From Pisaster brevispinus (taxonomy: Eukaryota; Echinodermata; Asteroidea; Forcipulatida; Asteriidae): DNA of 64,000 nucleotides. Where the stretch lies: NCBI GenBank assembly GCA_023634235.1, contig JAMKCF010000009.1, positions 5,518,001 to 5,582,000 on the forward strand, given 5' to 3'. Positions 1-12,900 of the stretch are shown in pieces (positions within the stretch are counted from its first letter, which is position 1; every line of letters begins with the position of its first letter). The notes below the pieces were generated by a model. The model saw only the letters and a program-made list of their open reading frames with translations. It ran no database searches and was not told the origin of the DNA. The position numbers and the translations under genes are program-made.

Positions 1-706
1 GTCCCACCAGAAATTGAGTTTCAAAGATGAGAAGTTCAGTCTCTCAGTGGCTGGTCTGTCATGTTAATTGCATTCAAACCCACAAGAACCGTCTGGGTCA
101 GAACGGGCATCGCAGTTCAGCAAATCTTGAATACAGACCCTGTCTGGGATACAATCATAGATGCAGTTATGATGAGTGCTCAGGACGGGGTGCTCTGAAC
201 AGGTTTCATCACAACGATGTTTCCGTTCTTTAGACTCGATGCCCGGTGGTCTAGTCGAAGGGAGTTATTTTAACAGGGTGGATCCCTGAATGAAGGAAAT
301 GACATGTTTGTCTTTGAGGAATGTTGAAGGGCTTATTTGATCAATGGAATAATTAACTTGTATTTAATTAAAAAGCCACATTGGCAACAACAAGCACGAA
401 TTGTTATTTTATACTATTTTTTTTCCATATTTATTTTCTCTTCATGTGAAAATTTGCACTTAGTTCTCTCTGTGTAACAAGCCACTGAAATTATTTGATA
501 CCTTTTTGGGCTGTATGTGAAATCGTGGAGGAGGGAATCAAACAGATTCCTAATGATATAAGAACAGTTTTATTGTTCAGAATATTGGAATTCAGAGGGG
601 ATTCCAGTATTTTCAATTTTCATTTATAATGATATGCAACTCTTGGTAATGCAAATAATGTGGTGAAGATTGAGTAGTTGCTGGTGTGTTTGGGTGTTAA
701 GCTGAT

Positions 707-985
707 ATGGGCAAATGGGCAAATGCTTACCAGTTAAACACAGGTTACCAGCCAAACGGCATGTCATTAACATTGTTATGACTGGTGCCCCAATATTATT
801 TTGCTTAGCAATGTTTTCCGCTTATAACAACTTTATGAAATTGGGCCCAAATTCATAAAGCTGTTTAGCAGAAAATACTGCTCAGGAAGTTTCTTTGCTA
901 AGGGGAAAAATTAGTGGGCACCAGTCGTAACATTGTTAAACTTCATGGAATTTTAGCTGTTTCTTCCAAGCAAGGTTTTTTCATA
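707..985. mobile_element. Two abutting partial copies of the GGGCCC hairpin MITE (family A)
   Basis: One partial copy ends in the inverted-repeat terminus TATGAAATTGGGCCC near 834-848. A second copy starts at the same GGGCCC and runs on to about 985 (AAATTCATAAAGCTGTTTAGC). They share the family's internal motifs, such as GGTTACCAGCC and TGCTTAGCA. They look like two eroded elements joined end to end. Confidence 0.55.
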
Positions 986-1015
986 CTACTTAGCAATTTT
1001 GTGCTTAATAGCCCT

Positions 1016-1209
1016 GGGCCCAAGTTTATGGAGCTTGTTAAGTAGAGAATATTGCTCAACAATTTCCTGCTAAGCTAAAAATGAGCAGGATACCAGTCAC
1101 AAATGGTACATGTGAAATAGTGTTTGGGCCGGTTACCTTATTCTGCTAAGCATAATTTTGTTGTGCTTAGCTGCTTTTTGTGCTTAGGCAGCTTTATGAA
1201 ACTGGGCCC
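1016..1209. mobile_element. GGGCCC hairpin MITE, family A
   Basis: The element is about 194 bp and bounded by imperfect inverted termini. The left end reads GGGCCCAAGTTTATGGAGC and the right end GCTTTATGAAACTGGGCCC. Inside are the family motifs AGCAGGATACCAGTCAC, GGTTACCTTATTCTG and GTGCTTAGCTGC. There is no coding capacity. Its repetition across the window and its terminal inverted repeats indicate a non-autonomous DNA element. Confidence 0.7.
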
Positions 1210-2901
1210 TGTTCATAAGTGATATTTGAAACTTTGCTTTGGTGTGGACAACAAGAAGTAAGTGAAGACAGCCATTTGAATGTAGTCTCTTCTGTATTGT
1301 CATATCTTGCAAATGCCCTTTCACTTTCATTTTCTTGGGGTCACGTTACACCGTCGACCAAAGAGGATGAATCTTGTTTTCTAGCACCTACTTTGCAATA
1401 TACTTGCACATGTTGTAAATTGCAAATCTGACTTTTCATGTAGCAAAAGCTAAAATCTTTCCTGTGCCAAACCTTACTAGAAGTATTTATCAGCTTTTAT
1501 TGCTTCTGTGTTAGGTGTAATACAAAAACTGTCCGCTATTCCCTTACCTATCCAAACCTTTAAAAAGTGTTATTTTAGCAATAATTAATTGGCAATTACT
1601 TGTTTTGTGTCTGTGAATGTGCCATCGAGCTTAGCTGACTGTAATTATACTCTTGAAATGAAATTTATTATTATTTTTATAGTGGTTGGGGAAAGTTTGC
1701 ATTGATCGTTTTTGTTCATTTAATGCTTATATAGGAGGCATTTTATCAAATGTTTCTACGGAATTAGGGCCTATTTCATTACCCATGAGGATTTGTTTAT
1801 TAATTAAGTCAAGTTATTACTATTTGGGGCCTAAATCAGCTAATTTGACAAGCTCTAAATTAAGTAATCAAACATCCAAGGTTTCGTTTGTTTTGTTCAT
1901 AGTGTAAACAACTTCTGCCAAAAGTAAACCTAATTCCAATGTTACAAATTATTGTTAACAATTTAACAAATCATTTTACCTCATGAAGAAACTCTCAAGA
2001 AGAAACCTGAACACTTTAATATCATGATATTTTTCAGCTAGTGGATTTGAAAATTATTGCCAAAAGAGAAGGGTGTTGCAAGGGCAAACTGATTTCTATT
2101 AACAGAGTTTAGCGGGTGAGCGTATTGTCTGGCTGTTGCCTCACAGTGAATGAAATTCAGTCACCAGTTAGAATGACCTAGTTGCATAATGTCTTTCATT
2201 CTTTGAAATTTCATCTCTTCAATCAGATTAATTTATTCCACTCTACACTTAATCTTTTTATATCAATGAATACTAAGTTTTCATCCTATTGAATGATGTG
2301 ACAGCATTGATGTATGACAGCCGCACACCGCATAATCAGGAATCGTTTCTTTGAGCTTCAAAGTAACAATTTCTGATGACTAAACTTCGCTTCAGTTTTT
2401 GATTTTTGTTTCATTTCCTTGCAGTATGTATGGTCTAAGATTCAAACGACAAATTATAAAATGTTCTCATCTTTGCAAGAAAATCATCCTTGATTTTAAA
2501 ACGAGTCGAGGGGGCAAACATTTTGTTGAGTTATTCATAAGAATCTTATTCAGTGTTTATTTCTTTGGTTTGAAGAAAACGGTATTTCTTTTCTTATTCT
2601 ACATTACAGTTTATCAAATGAAACATGTAGCGAATATATTATTCTATAGTTATATAATTTTAACTAACAATTTATTGACAACGGCGCAATGTGGGTACAA
2701 CTAATTATAAAGATGTAACTTATGTTTTGAAGAGTAATTCTTGATTCAGTTTATTTTCGTATTAACTCAAATCAATGTAAAACGTCAGAGAAATAAAGAA
2801 ATGTGTAGATAAACTCAAGAAAAGTCTTGATGAGAAAAAAAAACAACTGTTTCTGTGGCCTTTGAATCGTGTATGCATGCATAGACCCTTATACTTTGAT
2901 G

Positions 2902-3021
2902 TCATCCAACCGCCATCTTAGAGGTAAAGAAACTAAACGAAAAGATACGTTCGTGTGACGCATGGGGATAGGGCCAAAGAGCAACCTTCTTTTGACCTTT
3001 TTTGTGAAGGCCCACTACTCC
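2902..3021. repeat. Dispersed repeat, copy 1 (second copy at 44732-44860)
   Basis: The segment starts near TCATCCAACCGCCATCTTAG and continues through GGGCCAAAGAGCAACC and CTTTTGACCT. A second, diverged copy in a seipin intron carries CCGCCATCTTAGAGGTAAA, GGGCCCAATGAGTAACC and CTTTTGACCT in the same order and spacing. It is an interspersed repeat of unknown class. Confidence 0.5.
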
Positions 3022-3699
3022 AGTCCTGTTTTGTTCATAATGGTATTCAAGAACAATTCATGGACCGTTTAAGTCTTTATCTATTAGTTGACCAGGGGTG
3101 GATTTCACGGAGCGCTGCGATAAATTTGATACGTTGCAAATTTCATGACAATGAGCTGTAGGGTATCATAGCTTATGATGACCTCAAGGGTCATCTTGAC
3201 CTTTCAGCTGTGGTTATAGCTAAAGACTCGTCACAAAACACCGTTTAACGAACAGCAAATTATTACTTAAAAATAAGATATAGCAAGATTCTGCAACACA
3301 TAATTGAGCTTGTGGTTCGCAATGGGTTTGTACACTGCGCCCAATGCCACAGATCGTTTCCAAGGAGAGAAAATAGCAGGGCAATCATGGCAATGTAAAC
3401 TTTTGTAACTCGTAATATTATACTAGGACATTGTTGCTGGAGCTGGCCAAACAGTGCAAGGACGTATGACACAGTAGGAATTGTTGACAAAAATGGACTT
3501 TCTCCTTTATGCCCATTCCAGGTGCCAATTTCATATTGCTGCTTAACTGTAAGCAAATTTTTCTGCTTGGTTTAGCAGGAAAATAATTGCTTTATCACAA
3601 GCGTATTTCACAGGTTAGCAAGAAAATTAGGCGGCTAAGCTCACCATTGATTTGCACTGTTACGTCAGTCACTTGCATACTGTAAGTGCTGGATGGTTA

Positions 3700-4920
3700 G
3701 CATACCATTTCCCAGCAGTGCCATGAAATAGAATTTCTGTCATGGGACACTCCATAAGGAGAAAGCTTATCTACCGATTACTGCATTCAACTTAACTTCA
3801 AACTGTTGTCACTTCCCCAGACAAACAGTACAACAATTAGTTTTGGTCTCACAAGACCAAAACTGGAGGTTCTAAAACAGTGAAAAACATAAGAGTTGGG
3901 TTTTGTTTGTTTTTTATTTTTAGCTGTTTCGCAGCAAAGCGCAGCGAAACAGCTCTTGTTTTCGTTAAAGTTTTTGTTTTTGTTTTTTTTATTTTTATGT
4001 TTCAGACACAGGAAGTCATTGACATAATGCACAAATCGTTCTAAGCGGCCTTTTGCATAGTTCCCAAAGAGCAATTGCAATGAAACTTTCAGTGATGAAA
4101 GGCATTGGTGCAATAATGATCTTAAAACAATGATGTCATGATGACGTCATCACCAGTCACGTGACGTCATCTTAAAGGTTTCTATTTTAAATGTTTGAAA
4201 ATCTATATCAAATCAACCACAAAAGACCGTAGGTTTCTGTTTGCGGGATAGGGTGGGGATAAATTAGGTCTTCATTTTATTCAGTGTGCGTGACCTTACA
4301 TGACCTCTACTTCCGGTCGAAACAGGAAGTGCCTTGTAATTCAAAAGTGGAAATACTTATGAAGTTGCTTTCAACGATGTTATTGTTTGGCAAGGGTGGG
4401 CAATTAAAAAAAATACCGATGACGTCACAACACACAAGAGCGCCCTCTAGCGGCAGGTTGAAAACTTATCAAAATGGACTTTTTGAAGATGTGTGTGGAG
4501 AAGTTTTGTGTAATCACTTCAAAATTTACACACGTGCTGACGGTCAGGCAGCAATCATATGTGTGAAGTTTCAGATCAATGACGTCATCAGGGGTCACGT
4601 GACGCGGCATTAAAGGTGCCTTTTTTGAAGTCGTATAAGTCCCGAAGTATTAGTGCGATCATGTTGAAACTTGGTAGGCTGTTAGATATTGGCAAGTTCT
4701 TGTAAATTTTGAAATGACGTCATGATGACGTCATCACATGATTTTTTATGATTTTTTCAATTTTTTGCACATTTTAGTCATAAATTGCTTGCAAAACGTG
4801 GTATAATCCAAATTCTTTTTTAAACAGGATTGATATGTCATAACTGCTTTGAATACAAAAAACTTTCATATTCGGTTGATTAATTTGAAAAAGTTAAGGC
4901 GAAACAGCTCAGCATTTGTG
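3700..4920. repeat. Repeat-derived tract with CRE-like palindromes and a GCGAAACAGCT hairpin
   Basis: An inverted repeat AGCTGTTTCGC/GCGAAACAGCT sits at about 3923-3954, and GCGAAACAGCT recurs near 4900. Between them the 8-bp palindrome TGACGTCA occurs at 4142, 4162, 4420, 4580, 4715 and 4726, often as ATGACGTCAT or next to CACGTG. The repetition suggests an old dispersed element rather than a single regulatory region. No reading frame here looks like a protein. Confidence 0.4.
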
Positions 4921-6786
4921 CACAAATGCAATATGTCTAGTTTACTTTTTTTGTGTCACTCCATTGACTTATTGAGCTTAAAAATATTCACAGGTTTGTT
5001 ATTTCATATGTTGGGTAACATGAACTGTGGATACTGGTCTTTAACAATTACCAGTGTTGCCCACATGCTTTAATAGCACCATTGATTGACATACGTCTGA
5101 TGCACAATAAGTGATAAGAAAACAACAAAATGTGAAAGTCCCAGACTAATATGATTGTTTATGCGTGTACCATAAAGAAGTCTAGAACCCATTCACAATG
5201 GTTAATTCCCAACGTCGCCGATTTACGCAGTAGTACTTTGACATTTGAATGACACGGTTTAACCACCTGTGTTTCTAACATTAGTCATCAGTCAATTCCT
5301 GAAGTAACATGAACGAGCGAGGATCACTGGCAGGATGACTGCATATATATTCACCCTGGGGCAACCAAAATGAGACAAATCAATCAACTCGGATTTTTTG
5401 TTCCCCCCTTTAAGAATCAAAGGACCAACGGTATTCTGCGAATGTTTCAATTTAGTCAAACTATTTCACACCAGTTGAGAGACAAATAACGAGCGGCATG
5501 TGCCATATATATGCAGGGTTAGATGTGCAGTATGTTTAACTAACTCTCAAATAACCACAGCGTATAAATTTACTTAATTTCCTCAGCAAAAAAATGTGAA
5601 GTATAAGTCATCCCCTGCGTCAACAACTTTCAGTGTAGCAACAACCTTTTTTTTTTCATAAATAAAACAGAACTGCTTCTTTGTTGTTGTTGTTTTTTTT
5701 CACCATAACCTTGCCAGAAAGTTTTTTCCCAGAAATTTGCCAGCAGTAAGAATGTTTTTCACAATCTGTCTGGGCATATATGTATGGCAATCATAAAAAG
5801 TAAAAGAATAAAGGCGTCACCATTGATATCTAGCAAAAATCAATAATTACTTAGTCATGGAAAATATGAAAAGAGTGAAACATTAATATGACAAATTTGT
5901 GTCCAATACATTTGAAAATTACAATTAGCCGCACTTTGATTCAATATCAAAAATTTTTAGGTATAGAATGGATGGTACAGCAGCGACGTAGCTTATATCG
6001 TCGGCTCAGGACTATGTTTTACATAGGTTGTTAGTGCAGTATGTATGGATGTCATAAAATGGATTTGCATATTTTGAGCTCCTAGTACAATGGAGTTGAT
6101 TGATCAAGAGTGGTCTTCAAAGTAGTTGTTGAAAAGAAACATTTATTTTCTAAGAAAAACATTTACTTGTGGATATTTTGTTCACAGTTAAGGCCATGAT
6201 GTCACACAGGGCAATTTTTACAGGCAACTTGGAGACAACCCAACTGGACTGTATGCACAAGGAACGCCTCGACAGCACAAGAGACATTCTTCTAGCTGTC
6301 CCTAAGAAAATAATAAGCAAACTGAAATGTGAATGATTTTTCTTGTCTGAGATTGCTTGGAACTGCTTGCCTGTAAATTACCCTGTGTGCCATGGCCTTT
6401 ATATGTATTTTTCAATTACCTCTCTCTTGATTATTACGGATATGAAATTGCAGTTAACAACCTCATAGCACTGAGCCAATGATGTATAGTTATCGCTTTA
6501 CTTTTTTCTTGAAATGACAGGACGTTTGACATCCTTTTTCTGTCCATGATTGATATCTAGACTTGGTAGATATGCAAGATAAAGCCATGCGAATGCATAA
6601 TTTGGTGTTTTCTTCAGAGCGTGAGACAGGTAGAGGGCACGCATAGATAGGCATATATGATAAGGTCCTTGTCAGAGTGACAATCAGGTGAATACAGGAA
6701 TAACAGGCCCCTCTCCCCTCAGTCACCTCCTAGGAAGATCCCAGTGATGTACAGAAATACTCCATCATTAATACCAGGGTTTAGTT
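4921..6786. other. No gene seen
   Basis: This is AT-rich sequence with short homopolymer runs. I found no exon with acceptable splice sites and recognisable coding content on either strand, and no clear repeat. Confidence 0.4.
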
Positions 6787-7054
6787 CGGAAGCGTTAAAG
6801 GACCATTGAGTGAGAAAGAAAATAATTATAATTTGCATCTTGTATAAGTCATAATTATTACTTAAATCTCATAATTATGAAGTAGCATAAGTCATAATTT
6901 TATGACTTGTGCCAATTAAGTCATATTTATGACTTGTGCCAATTAAATCATATTTATGACTTATGCCAAATAAGTCATATTTTTGAAATAAGTCATAATT
7001 ATGAGATATACGCCATCAAAATGTCTTTTTCGCAATGTCCCTTTAACGCTTCCG
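6787..7054. mobile_element. MITE with CGGAAGCGTTAAAGG inverted ends and internal minisatellite
   Basis: The left end CGGAAGCGTTAAAGG(A)CCATTG is the inverse of the right end CAATGTCCCTTTAACGCTTCCG, giving about 30-bp terminal inverted repeats with few mismatches. The AT-rich interior holds several copies of a unit of about 27 bp built on AAGTCATATTTATGACTT, itself palindromic. It has no coding capacity. It fits a small non-autonomous DNA transposon. Confidence 0.65.
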
Positions 7055-7285
7055 TAGCGCTTAAAGTAGTGAGGTTTGCTGATTTATTTATTCCCATCCC
7101 TGGACAGGTGTGCCGAGATCTCTCATGGATTAGGCGCAGCAGTAATTACACATTGAGGTGGGGTTTTTGATACCGAGAAGTGAAATAACATCCAAAGTGT
7201 CCCATTAATGAACAGGATTTAATGAGCAGTTCTTGTTGCTCACGTTACTTATCAAGAACGTGACTAAAGTGTTCATGGCTGTGGC

Positions 7286-7319
7286 TGGGGGGCGGGGTTG
7301 GGGGGGGGGGGGCGGGGGC
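7286..7319 (+). other. G-run tract, possible G-quadruplex
   Basis: Four or more runs of at least four G occur on the plus strand, separated by one- to two-base loops, ending in GCGGGGGCA. This matches the usual G-quadruplex pattern. No nearby gene start is seen, so a regulatory role is not supported. Confidence 0.5.
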
Positions 7320-7359
7320 AGGAATGGTAAATGTCAGAGCATTCTGAAGACACTGATCA

Positions 7360-7519
7360 GGGCCGAATTTCATAGAGCTGCTTAACCACAAAAAGTAGCC
7401 AAGCACACAATGCTTACCAGAATAAGGTTACCAGCAAAAATACCATGTCACAGGTACAATTTGTAACTGGTTCCCTGCTTCTTTTCGCTTAGCTTAAGCA
7501 GCTCTATGAAATTGGGCCC
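7360..7519. mobile_element. GGGCCC hairpin MITE, family A
   Basis: The left terminus is GGGCCGAATTTCATAGAGC and the right terminus is GCTCTATGAAATTGGGCCC. Between them are GCTTACCAGAATAAGG and TAACTGGTTCCCTGC. The element is about 160 bp, shorter than other copies, and its outer ends are the best preserved part. Confidence 0.7.
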
Positions 7520-8033
7520 CGGACACAGCCAAAGCCCAATAATATTTGTTAAATCCTCCTTGACATCTTATCTGAAGGAACAATCTTTCAGGTCCCAATT
7601 TCATAAAAAAGAATGTAAACAGAGCACATGCCCCCAAGGTACCCCCACGAAAAAAAATCTGGATACATCCACTGCCCTCCAAAAAAAAGGAAAAAACATG
7701 GCCCGCGGGCAACCCACTGGAAAGCACTTCCCTCCCTCCCAGCTGCACCCTGAATAGCCGAGCAAATCCATCTGAAGATTGATTGCTCAAGAGCTTTCTT
7801 TGTTATTTCCTGTTTTCAGAGAAGAATTGTATCGGCCAAACCCCCACGCAAGGCAAACAGATCTGCCTCTCTGACACCAGACAAAACAACAATGACATCA
7901 CAATGACGTCACTTGTTTCTGCACAATAACACATGTAACAGCAGTCAGCTGTAGACTGCATGCATTCTTTTATATTTATTATGTCAAGTAATAAACCACA
8001 AGGGAAACTGACTGGGTAAATTTTTTAACAATT

Positions 8034-8150
8034 TGGGTTTGAACAAAGAAAAAATTTACTTGAGCGGGATTTGAACCTCCAACCTCCGGATTAGCGTGCT
8101 GGCGCTCTAACAACTGAGCTTTCTAGCCCTATGTTGGCGATCTCCCGAAC
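8034..8150 (-). mobile_element. tRNA-derived SINE, copy 1 of 3
   Basis: On the minus strand the sequence has tRNA-like promoter boxes: AGCTCAGTTGTTAGAGC (A-box region) and GGTTCAAATCC (B box). The acceptor stem does not pair, so this is not a functional tRNA gene. The tail, which reads TTTGAACAAAGAAAAAATTT on the plus strand, is shared with the copies at 18371 and 36315. It lies just beyond the candidate 3' end of SCFD1. Confidence 0.65.
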
Positions 8151-8399
8151 AAAGCTATTGACAAAATAGTAAGCACAAAAGCGTGCTTAACAGTAAACAG
8201 CTTTATCAAAGTGAACCATTAATTTCCAAATCTCACTTGGAATATCATAGGAAACTTTAATACCAAACATCCTGAAACGTTAATCTGTCTGACCTGTCAT
8301 CTCCGAGCAATTTCCGCAATAAAAAAATGTGTTTTTAATTTCCTATTTTCAATCAAATTAAATAATAAAATAAAACCGAAACATTCATGATTTGTTTCT

Positions 8400-9978
8400 T
8401 TACAATACATTTATTTTCTTCATAGGACAGGTACAAGCATACTGAAACATAGTTGTCTAGTTTTCGCCGCTAACCAATAACTGTTTCAGTTAAATTGGCT
8501 ATTGGTAGATCACTTGCCAATGACTGACACAGTTATTGATTTATACAGCTACAAAAACGCACCCCATGTATGTACATAGAACAGGAAACAAGATTCATCA
8601 TAAGCCAATGTCAATCACAGTGAGAAGTGAATGTTTAGCAGCATAGCAGCGGCCATTTTGTATTCTTGATAACCTCAGCTATCAAACCTCTCTCATCAGT
8701 ACATGATTCAAGAAACGGCACTTGCAGACATGTAACTTTGTATTAATGCTAACAAAAGAGGAAACGGCAAGCACATCGAAACTTTTTCAATTTTCTGAAG
8801 AAGAGGAAATGAGCTGGACCCAATTTCACAGAGCTGCTTAAGCAAAAAAAAGTAGCATAGTGCAACAAAATTATGCTTACCAGAATAAGGTTACCAACCC
8901 AAATACCATGTCACGTGTAAAATCTGTAACTGGTATCCTGCTTATAAATGCTTAGCAGAAACGTTTTAAGCAATATTTTCTGCTTAAGCAGTTCTATGAA
9001 ACTAAGGCCCTGATCGGCTGAAAGATGTGTACCTGACTTGTTGTTCTGTGCAATTACATAATGGGAATACAATGACACTGTCCACATGTTTAAATGTAAA
9101 ACATGACTCTGAGATTGGTTTGTCCATAAACCTGGTTGGCTGGACTCTGCAGTGCTATTTTGCAAAATCCATCAAGACTATTAAAGCAAAGCCAGGGAAA
9201 GGTTTTTGGACGGTTAGTGTACAGATATTATTAGTTATCACACAAGCGCAAGTGGAATACGGAAAAATATAGCGCTTCTGAGTCCCATATCCAATGAGGC
9301 CAAAGGCAAAGTTGGACAATACATGGGATTAAAACAGGGTTTGATATGGGCAGTGCAATATAGGTTTATATCACACTCTTGTTACTATGAATTGACCAAT
9401 CAAAATTCAAAATCAAGGATTCAAGTTTGCTTGAAGATAATTCCTAGTCACCACTTCTATAGTTTGTAACCGAAAAATAATCTTGTGAAACCATCTAGTA
9501 AAATTAGGCTAAATGTAGAAATTTACAATCTTTATGCAAACTGGCTTTTACACACAATCTTCATGAATAAAGTTGTGTACTCGTCAAGTAAAATTATCGA
9601 AACCTTTACCAACGTAAAGAAGTTTAGAAGTTCAGTTGAGGATAAAGAAATCTGGGATAAGCAAAGTTCTTTCACTGTCAGATTGGTATTATTGAGTCCA
9701 TCACTTATTTACTAGCAATAACTGCCTGCCAGTTAGCATGTCCTTCTTTCATGCTTAACGGCTAGGAGCTCAATGAAATCTGTAGTCAGCATTAAGCTTT
9801 GTGAATTTAAGATGTTGGCAAGGGTCTCAGGAAAAACTAAACTCAGTTTCCTTGAATTGATAAGATAACTTCCGCCACTCAAGTTAAATTACTACTCTCT
9901 ATACAACAGATAGACAATGTGCAATTTAATATAAAGGTTAATTAGAGGTTCAGTGCTGTACATGTGTTGGATTCGTCA
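8400..9978 (-). other. Candidate SCFD1 3' UTR
   Basis: Below the stop codon, the minus strand carries an AATAAA (seen as TTTATT on the plus strand) near 8410. That would give a 3' UTR of about 1.6 kb containing one hairpin MITE. No other gene is visible. The true cleavage site cannot be set from sequence alone. Confidence 0.35.
8816..9010. mobile_element. GGGCCC hairpin MITE, family A
   Basis: It is bounded by GGACCCAATTTCACAGAGC on the left and GTTCTATGAAACTAAGGCCC on the right, with internal GCTTACCAGAATAAGG and AACTGGTATCCTGC. At about 195 bp it is close to full length. It would lie inside the SCFD1 3' UTR if that UTR runs to the AATAAA near 8410. Confidence 0.7.
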
Positions 9979-12900
9979 TCAGACGTTCTCCTCTCCAAGA
10001 TGTGTTAACTGCAAAAATGAGAAGAATGAAACGATGTTAGGTCCACTGCTCGCCTGAAGATTTGAATATATGCATATGCATCAATGAACTCTCAAACAGC
10101 TGGTTGGTTACATAACCACAATTTATGGTATAATTACAGCATAAATTTGAATATGCAAATGCATCGATAAACTCTTAAACCACTGGTTGGTTTCAAAACC
10201 ACAAATTTGTGGTATAATTACAGCATAAATTTGAATATGCAGATGCATCAATGAATTCTTAAACCACTGATTGGTTTCATAATGGCATGTTGTGGCCGAG
10301 TGGTTGAGAGCACCTGACATTAGGTCTATTGTTTCTGATCAGCAGAGTGTGGGTTCGAGTCCTGGTGTTGACACTTGTGTGTCCTTAAGAAAAAAACTTA
10401 ACCATTACTGCTTCGCCCCTTCGGATGGGACGTAAAGCTGAAGGTCCCATGTGTTGTGTAACAGAACACAGTTACACTCATCGCTAAGAAAAGAGGTTTG
10501 CCGGGTGTTTCTGGCAGTGGCTGCTGAATGCGCCACAGCACCTAGTAAACCCTTTACGAGGTATTCCATAATGGATCTCATAATTCAAAAACCTGTCTGG
10601 AAATAAATAATGATAAGCGCTTTTAGACACCCGTTATTAGTAGTAGTAGTAGTAGGAAACTACTGCAGAATAATGTACGTTACCTGTTTCAAGAATTGGT
10701 CCGCATTGAATAACTCACTGCATCCGTACGTTATTCTCTTGCCTGACCCAGCTGTACTGGATTTACTCTGCCAAGAGAACAGTCAAGAGAAATAGGGAGA
10801 GTGAATATGATTACTGCTATATAGCTTATCAATGTGTTTGTCTATCTGCCAATGGGGAAGGTTATAAAAGCTAGGCTTTCTAGTTGCTATCGTTTTTATT
10901 TTTACGTACACAATTTGTTAAAAACATACATAAATGAACTAAGGAATGCGGAGATGGTAGTGCCACTGTAAATTACACAGGGTGGTAGATCAAGTGTACA
11001 GGTCCCAATTCATATTGCTCCTTATCACAGCATTCTGCAGGTCACAGGGCCCTTTGAATTGCCTAACCCTATGTGGACTAAGTGTAGAATTCTGTGGGAA
11101 ATAGGGACCTGGGCCAAATTTCATAGAGCTGCTTAAGCACAAAAGAGTAGCTAAGCACAACAAAATTATGCTAATCAGAATAAAGTTACCAGCCAAACTA
11201 CCCTGTCATGTACAATTTCTGACCAGTATCCTGCCCATTTCTGCTTAGCAGACAATTGTTAAGCAGTGTTTTCTGCTTAAGCAACTCTATGAAATTAGGC
11301 CCAGATGTGAACGTGGTAACACCATTGCATGACTAAATGTTGGTGGGGCACTCAAGAGTGTGGGTGCGAGTCCCGGTCTTAACACTTGCGTCCTCAAAGC
11401 AAGACACTTAACCATTGTTGCTGTCGTCCTTCAGATGGAGCGTAAAAGTCGTAGGTCCCGTGTGTTGTGTAATGCACATAGGAACCCAGTACACTTGTCG
11501 TTAAGAGAAGGAGTTTGCCTTGGTTGGTGTTTCTGGCATGATGGGTGGCAGCAGATTGTGCCGCATCACCTTGTAAACCCTTACAATATGTTGAAATGGG
11601 TCTCATAATTCAAATACTTAGCAGAAATCTTAAACAATCATTTCTGCACCTCAGAATAATTTACTAGACCAATGGCGCATTATAAATGTTTTATATTACT
11701 ATTAATAACAATGTCATACAAAGAGGAAAAGATCCTCAATAAAAGTTTGTTTCAACTGGTTTTATTTCAATCTAGAGGGCGCCCTGTATGGGCCCTCTAC
11801 ATGAATTATATCCAATCCTATTTGTTAAATTCCTTGAAATTATGTAACAAACTTCTGGGAGTGAAAAATTGACCAACCTTGACATAGTCATTAAGATTCT
11901 GGTACTCAATGTAATTGCCGCCACCGACGACAAACACAATGGCATCTTGGAATGGCATCTTGTTCCTGGGGATGGCAGAACTGGAAAATAATTAGGACAA
12001 TTAGTTATTGACACTCAGAGATGATATGGGGTCTCTTTCATACGAGCTCCAGCACACTTAATTGACAAAATAACAAAGTGTGTTTTAATATTAAATCTGT
12101 AAAAAAGTTCTTCTTACATTGTTCACAAAAAGCCTTGCAAGGCAAGAGAAATGAAATCCGGCTCAGACTAAGTTTGATCTAAGATGGCCACATTTCAGCT
12201 TTACGATATTGTTCAATGTCAAATTTATACCAGGTTGGTTTTTGTCATAAAGATTGTTAAATTTGTTGTGGCTGAGCTATGTATCAGACTCAAGTTCTGG
12301 TGGCTGAGTCATCAGGATGTGAGTTTGAATCCCGGTCATGACACTTGGGTCCTTGAGCAAGACACTTGACTGTAATTGCTTCTCTTCACCCAGGGGTAAA
12401 TGGGTACCTGTGAGGGCAGATATGGTTCTTGTGGTTGATTTAGCTAAGTGCGCTACATATTTGGCAGCACTCCCAAGGGGGCTGAGATGGTTGAAGGAAT
12501 GAAATAAATGGCCCAGAGACCAGGGGTCATAGTGTTGGAGCGCCATGAGCGTCACTGAGTGACAGATTTGAGCACTTTATATGAAGCCACTGTTATTATT
12601 ATTTTTATAATTGAATTGATGTTCAGATAATAACATTAACAATACCTGTCTGTAACTCTCAGCAGTTTGGGATCAAAGTAGCGGTAATCGTCAGTTTCCT
12701 ATTCAGCATCAGATATAAGAAAGAAAGAAAATGTGAATTTCAGGCCTTGTCCGAATTAGCGGCTACAGCTAGTGGCTTGCTCATAACATGAACCAGCACT
12801 GAAGCATAGGATGCCCATAGCAACGCCCTTAGCAACAGCCGCAGCCATAGCCGTAGCCACTGATTCAGACATGGCTTTACTTAGTGTACAATAGATCTAA

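Larger units (their letters stand above)
1..2810. other. No supported gene; possible 3' UTR of an upstream plus-strand gene
   Basis: I see no exon here that I can identify. Reading from the second base, one frame stays open for 22 codons and stops at a TAA near 67. A polyadenylation signal AATAAA lies at 2792-2797 on the plus strand. This would fit the end of a gene that starts outside the window with a long 3' UTR, but there is no homology to support it. Copies of the GGGCCC hairpin MITE interrupt the stretch between about 707 and 1209. The remainder is AT-rich unique-looking sequence. Confidence 0.25.

Noticed and set aside
8044..8130. Possible tRNA gene on the minus strand
   Set aside because: The A and B boxes are present, but acceptor and T stems do not pair, and the same sequence recurs with a shared tail. 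It is a SINE.
10061..10286. Regularly repeated units suggestive of a CRISPR array
   Set aside because: The units are contiguous without spacers, diverged, and located in an intron of a eukaryotic gene.
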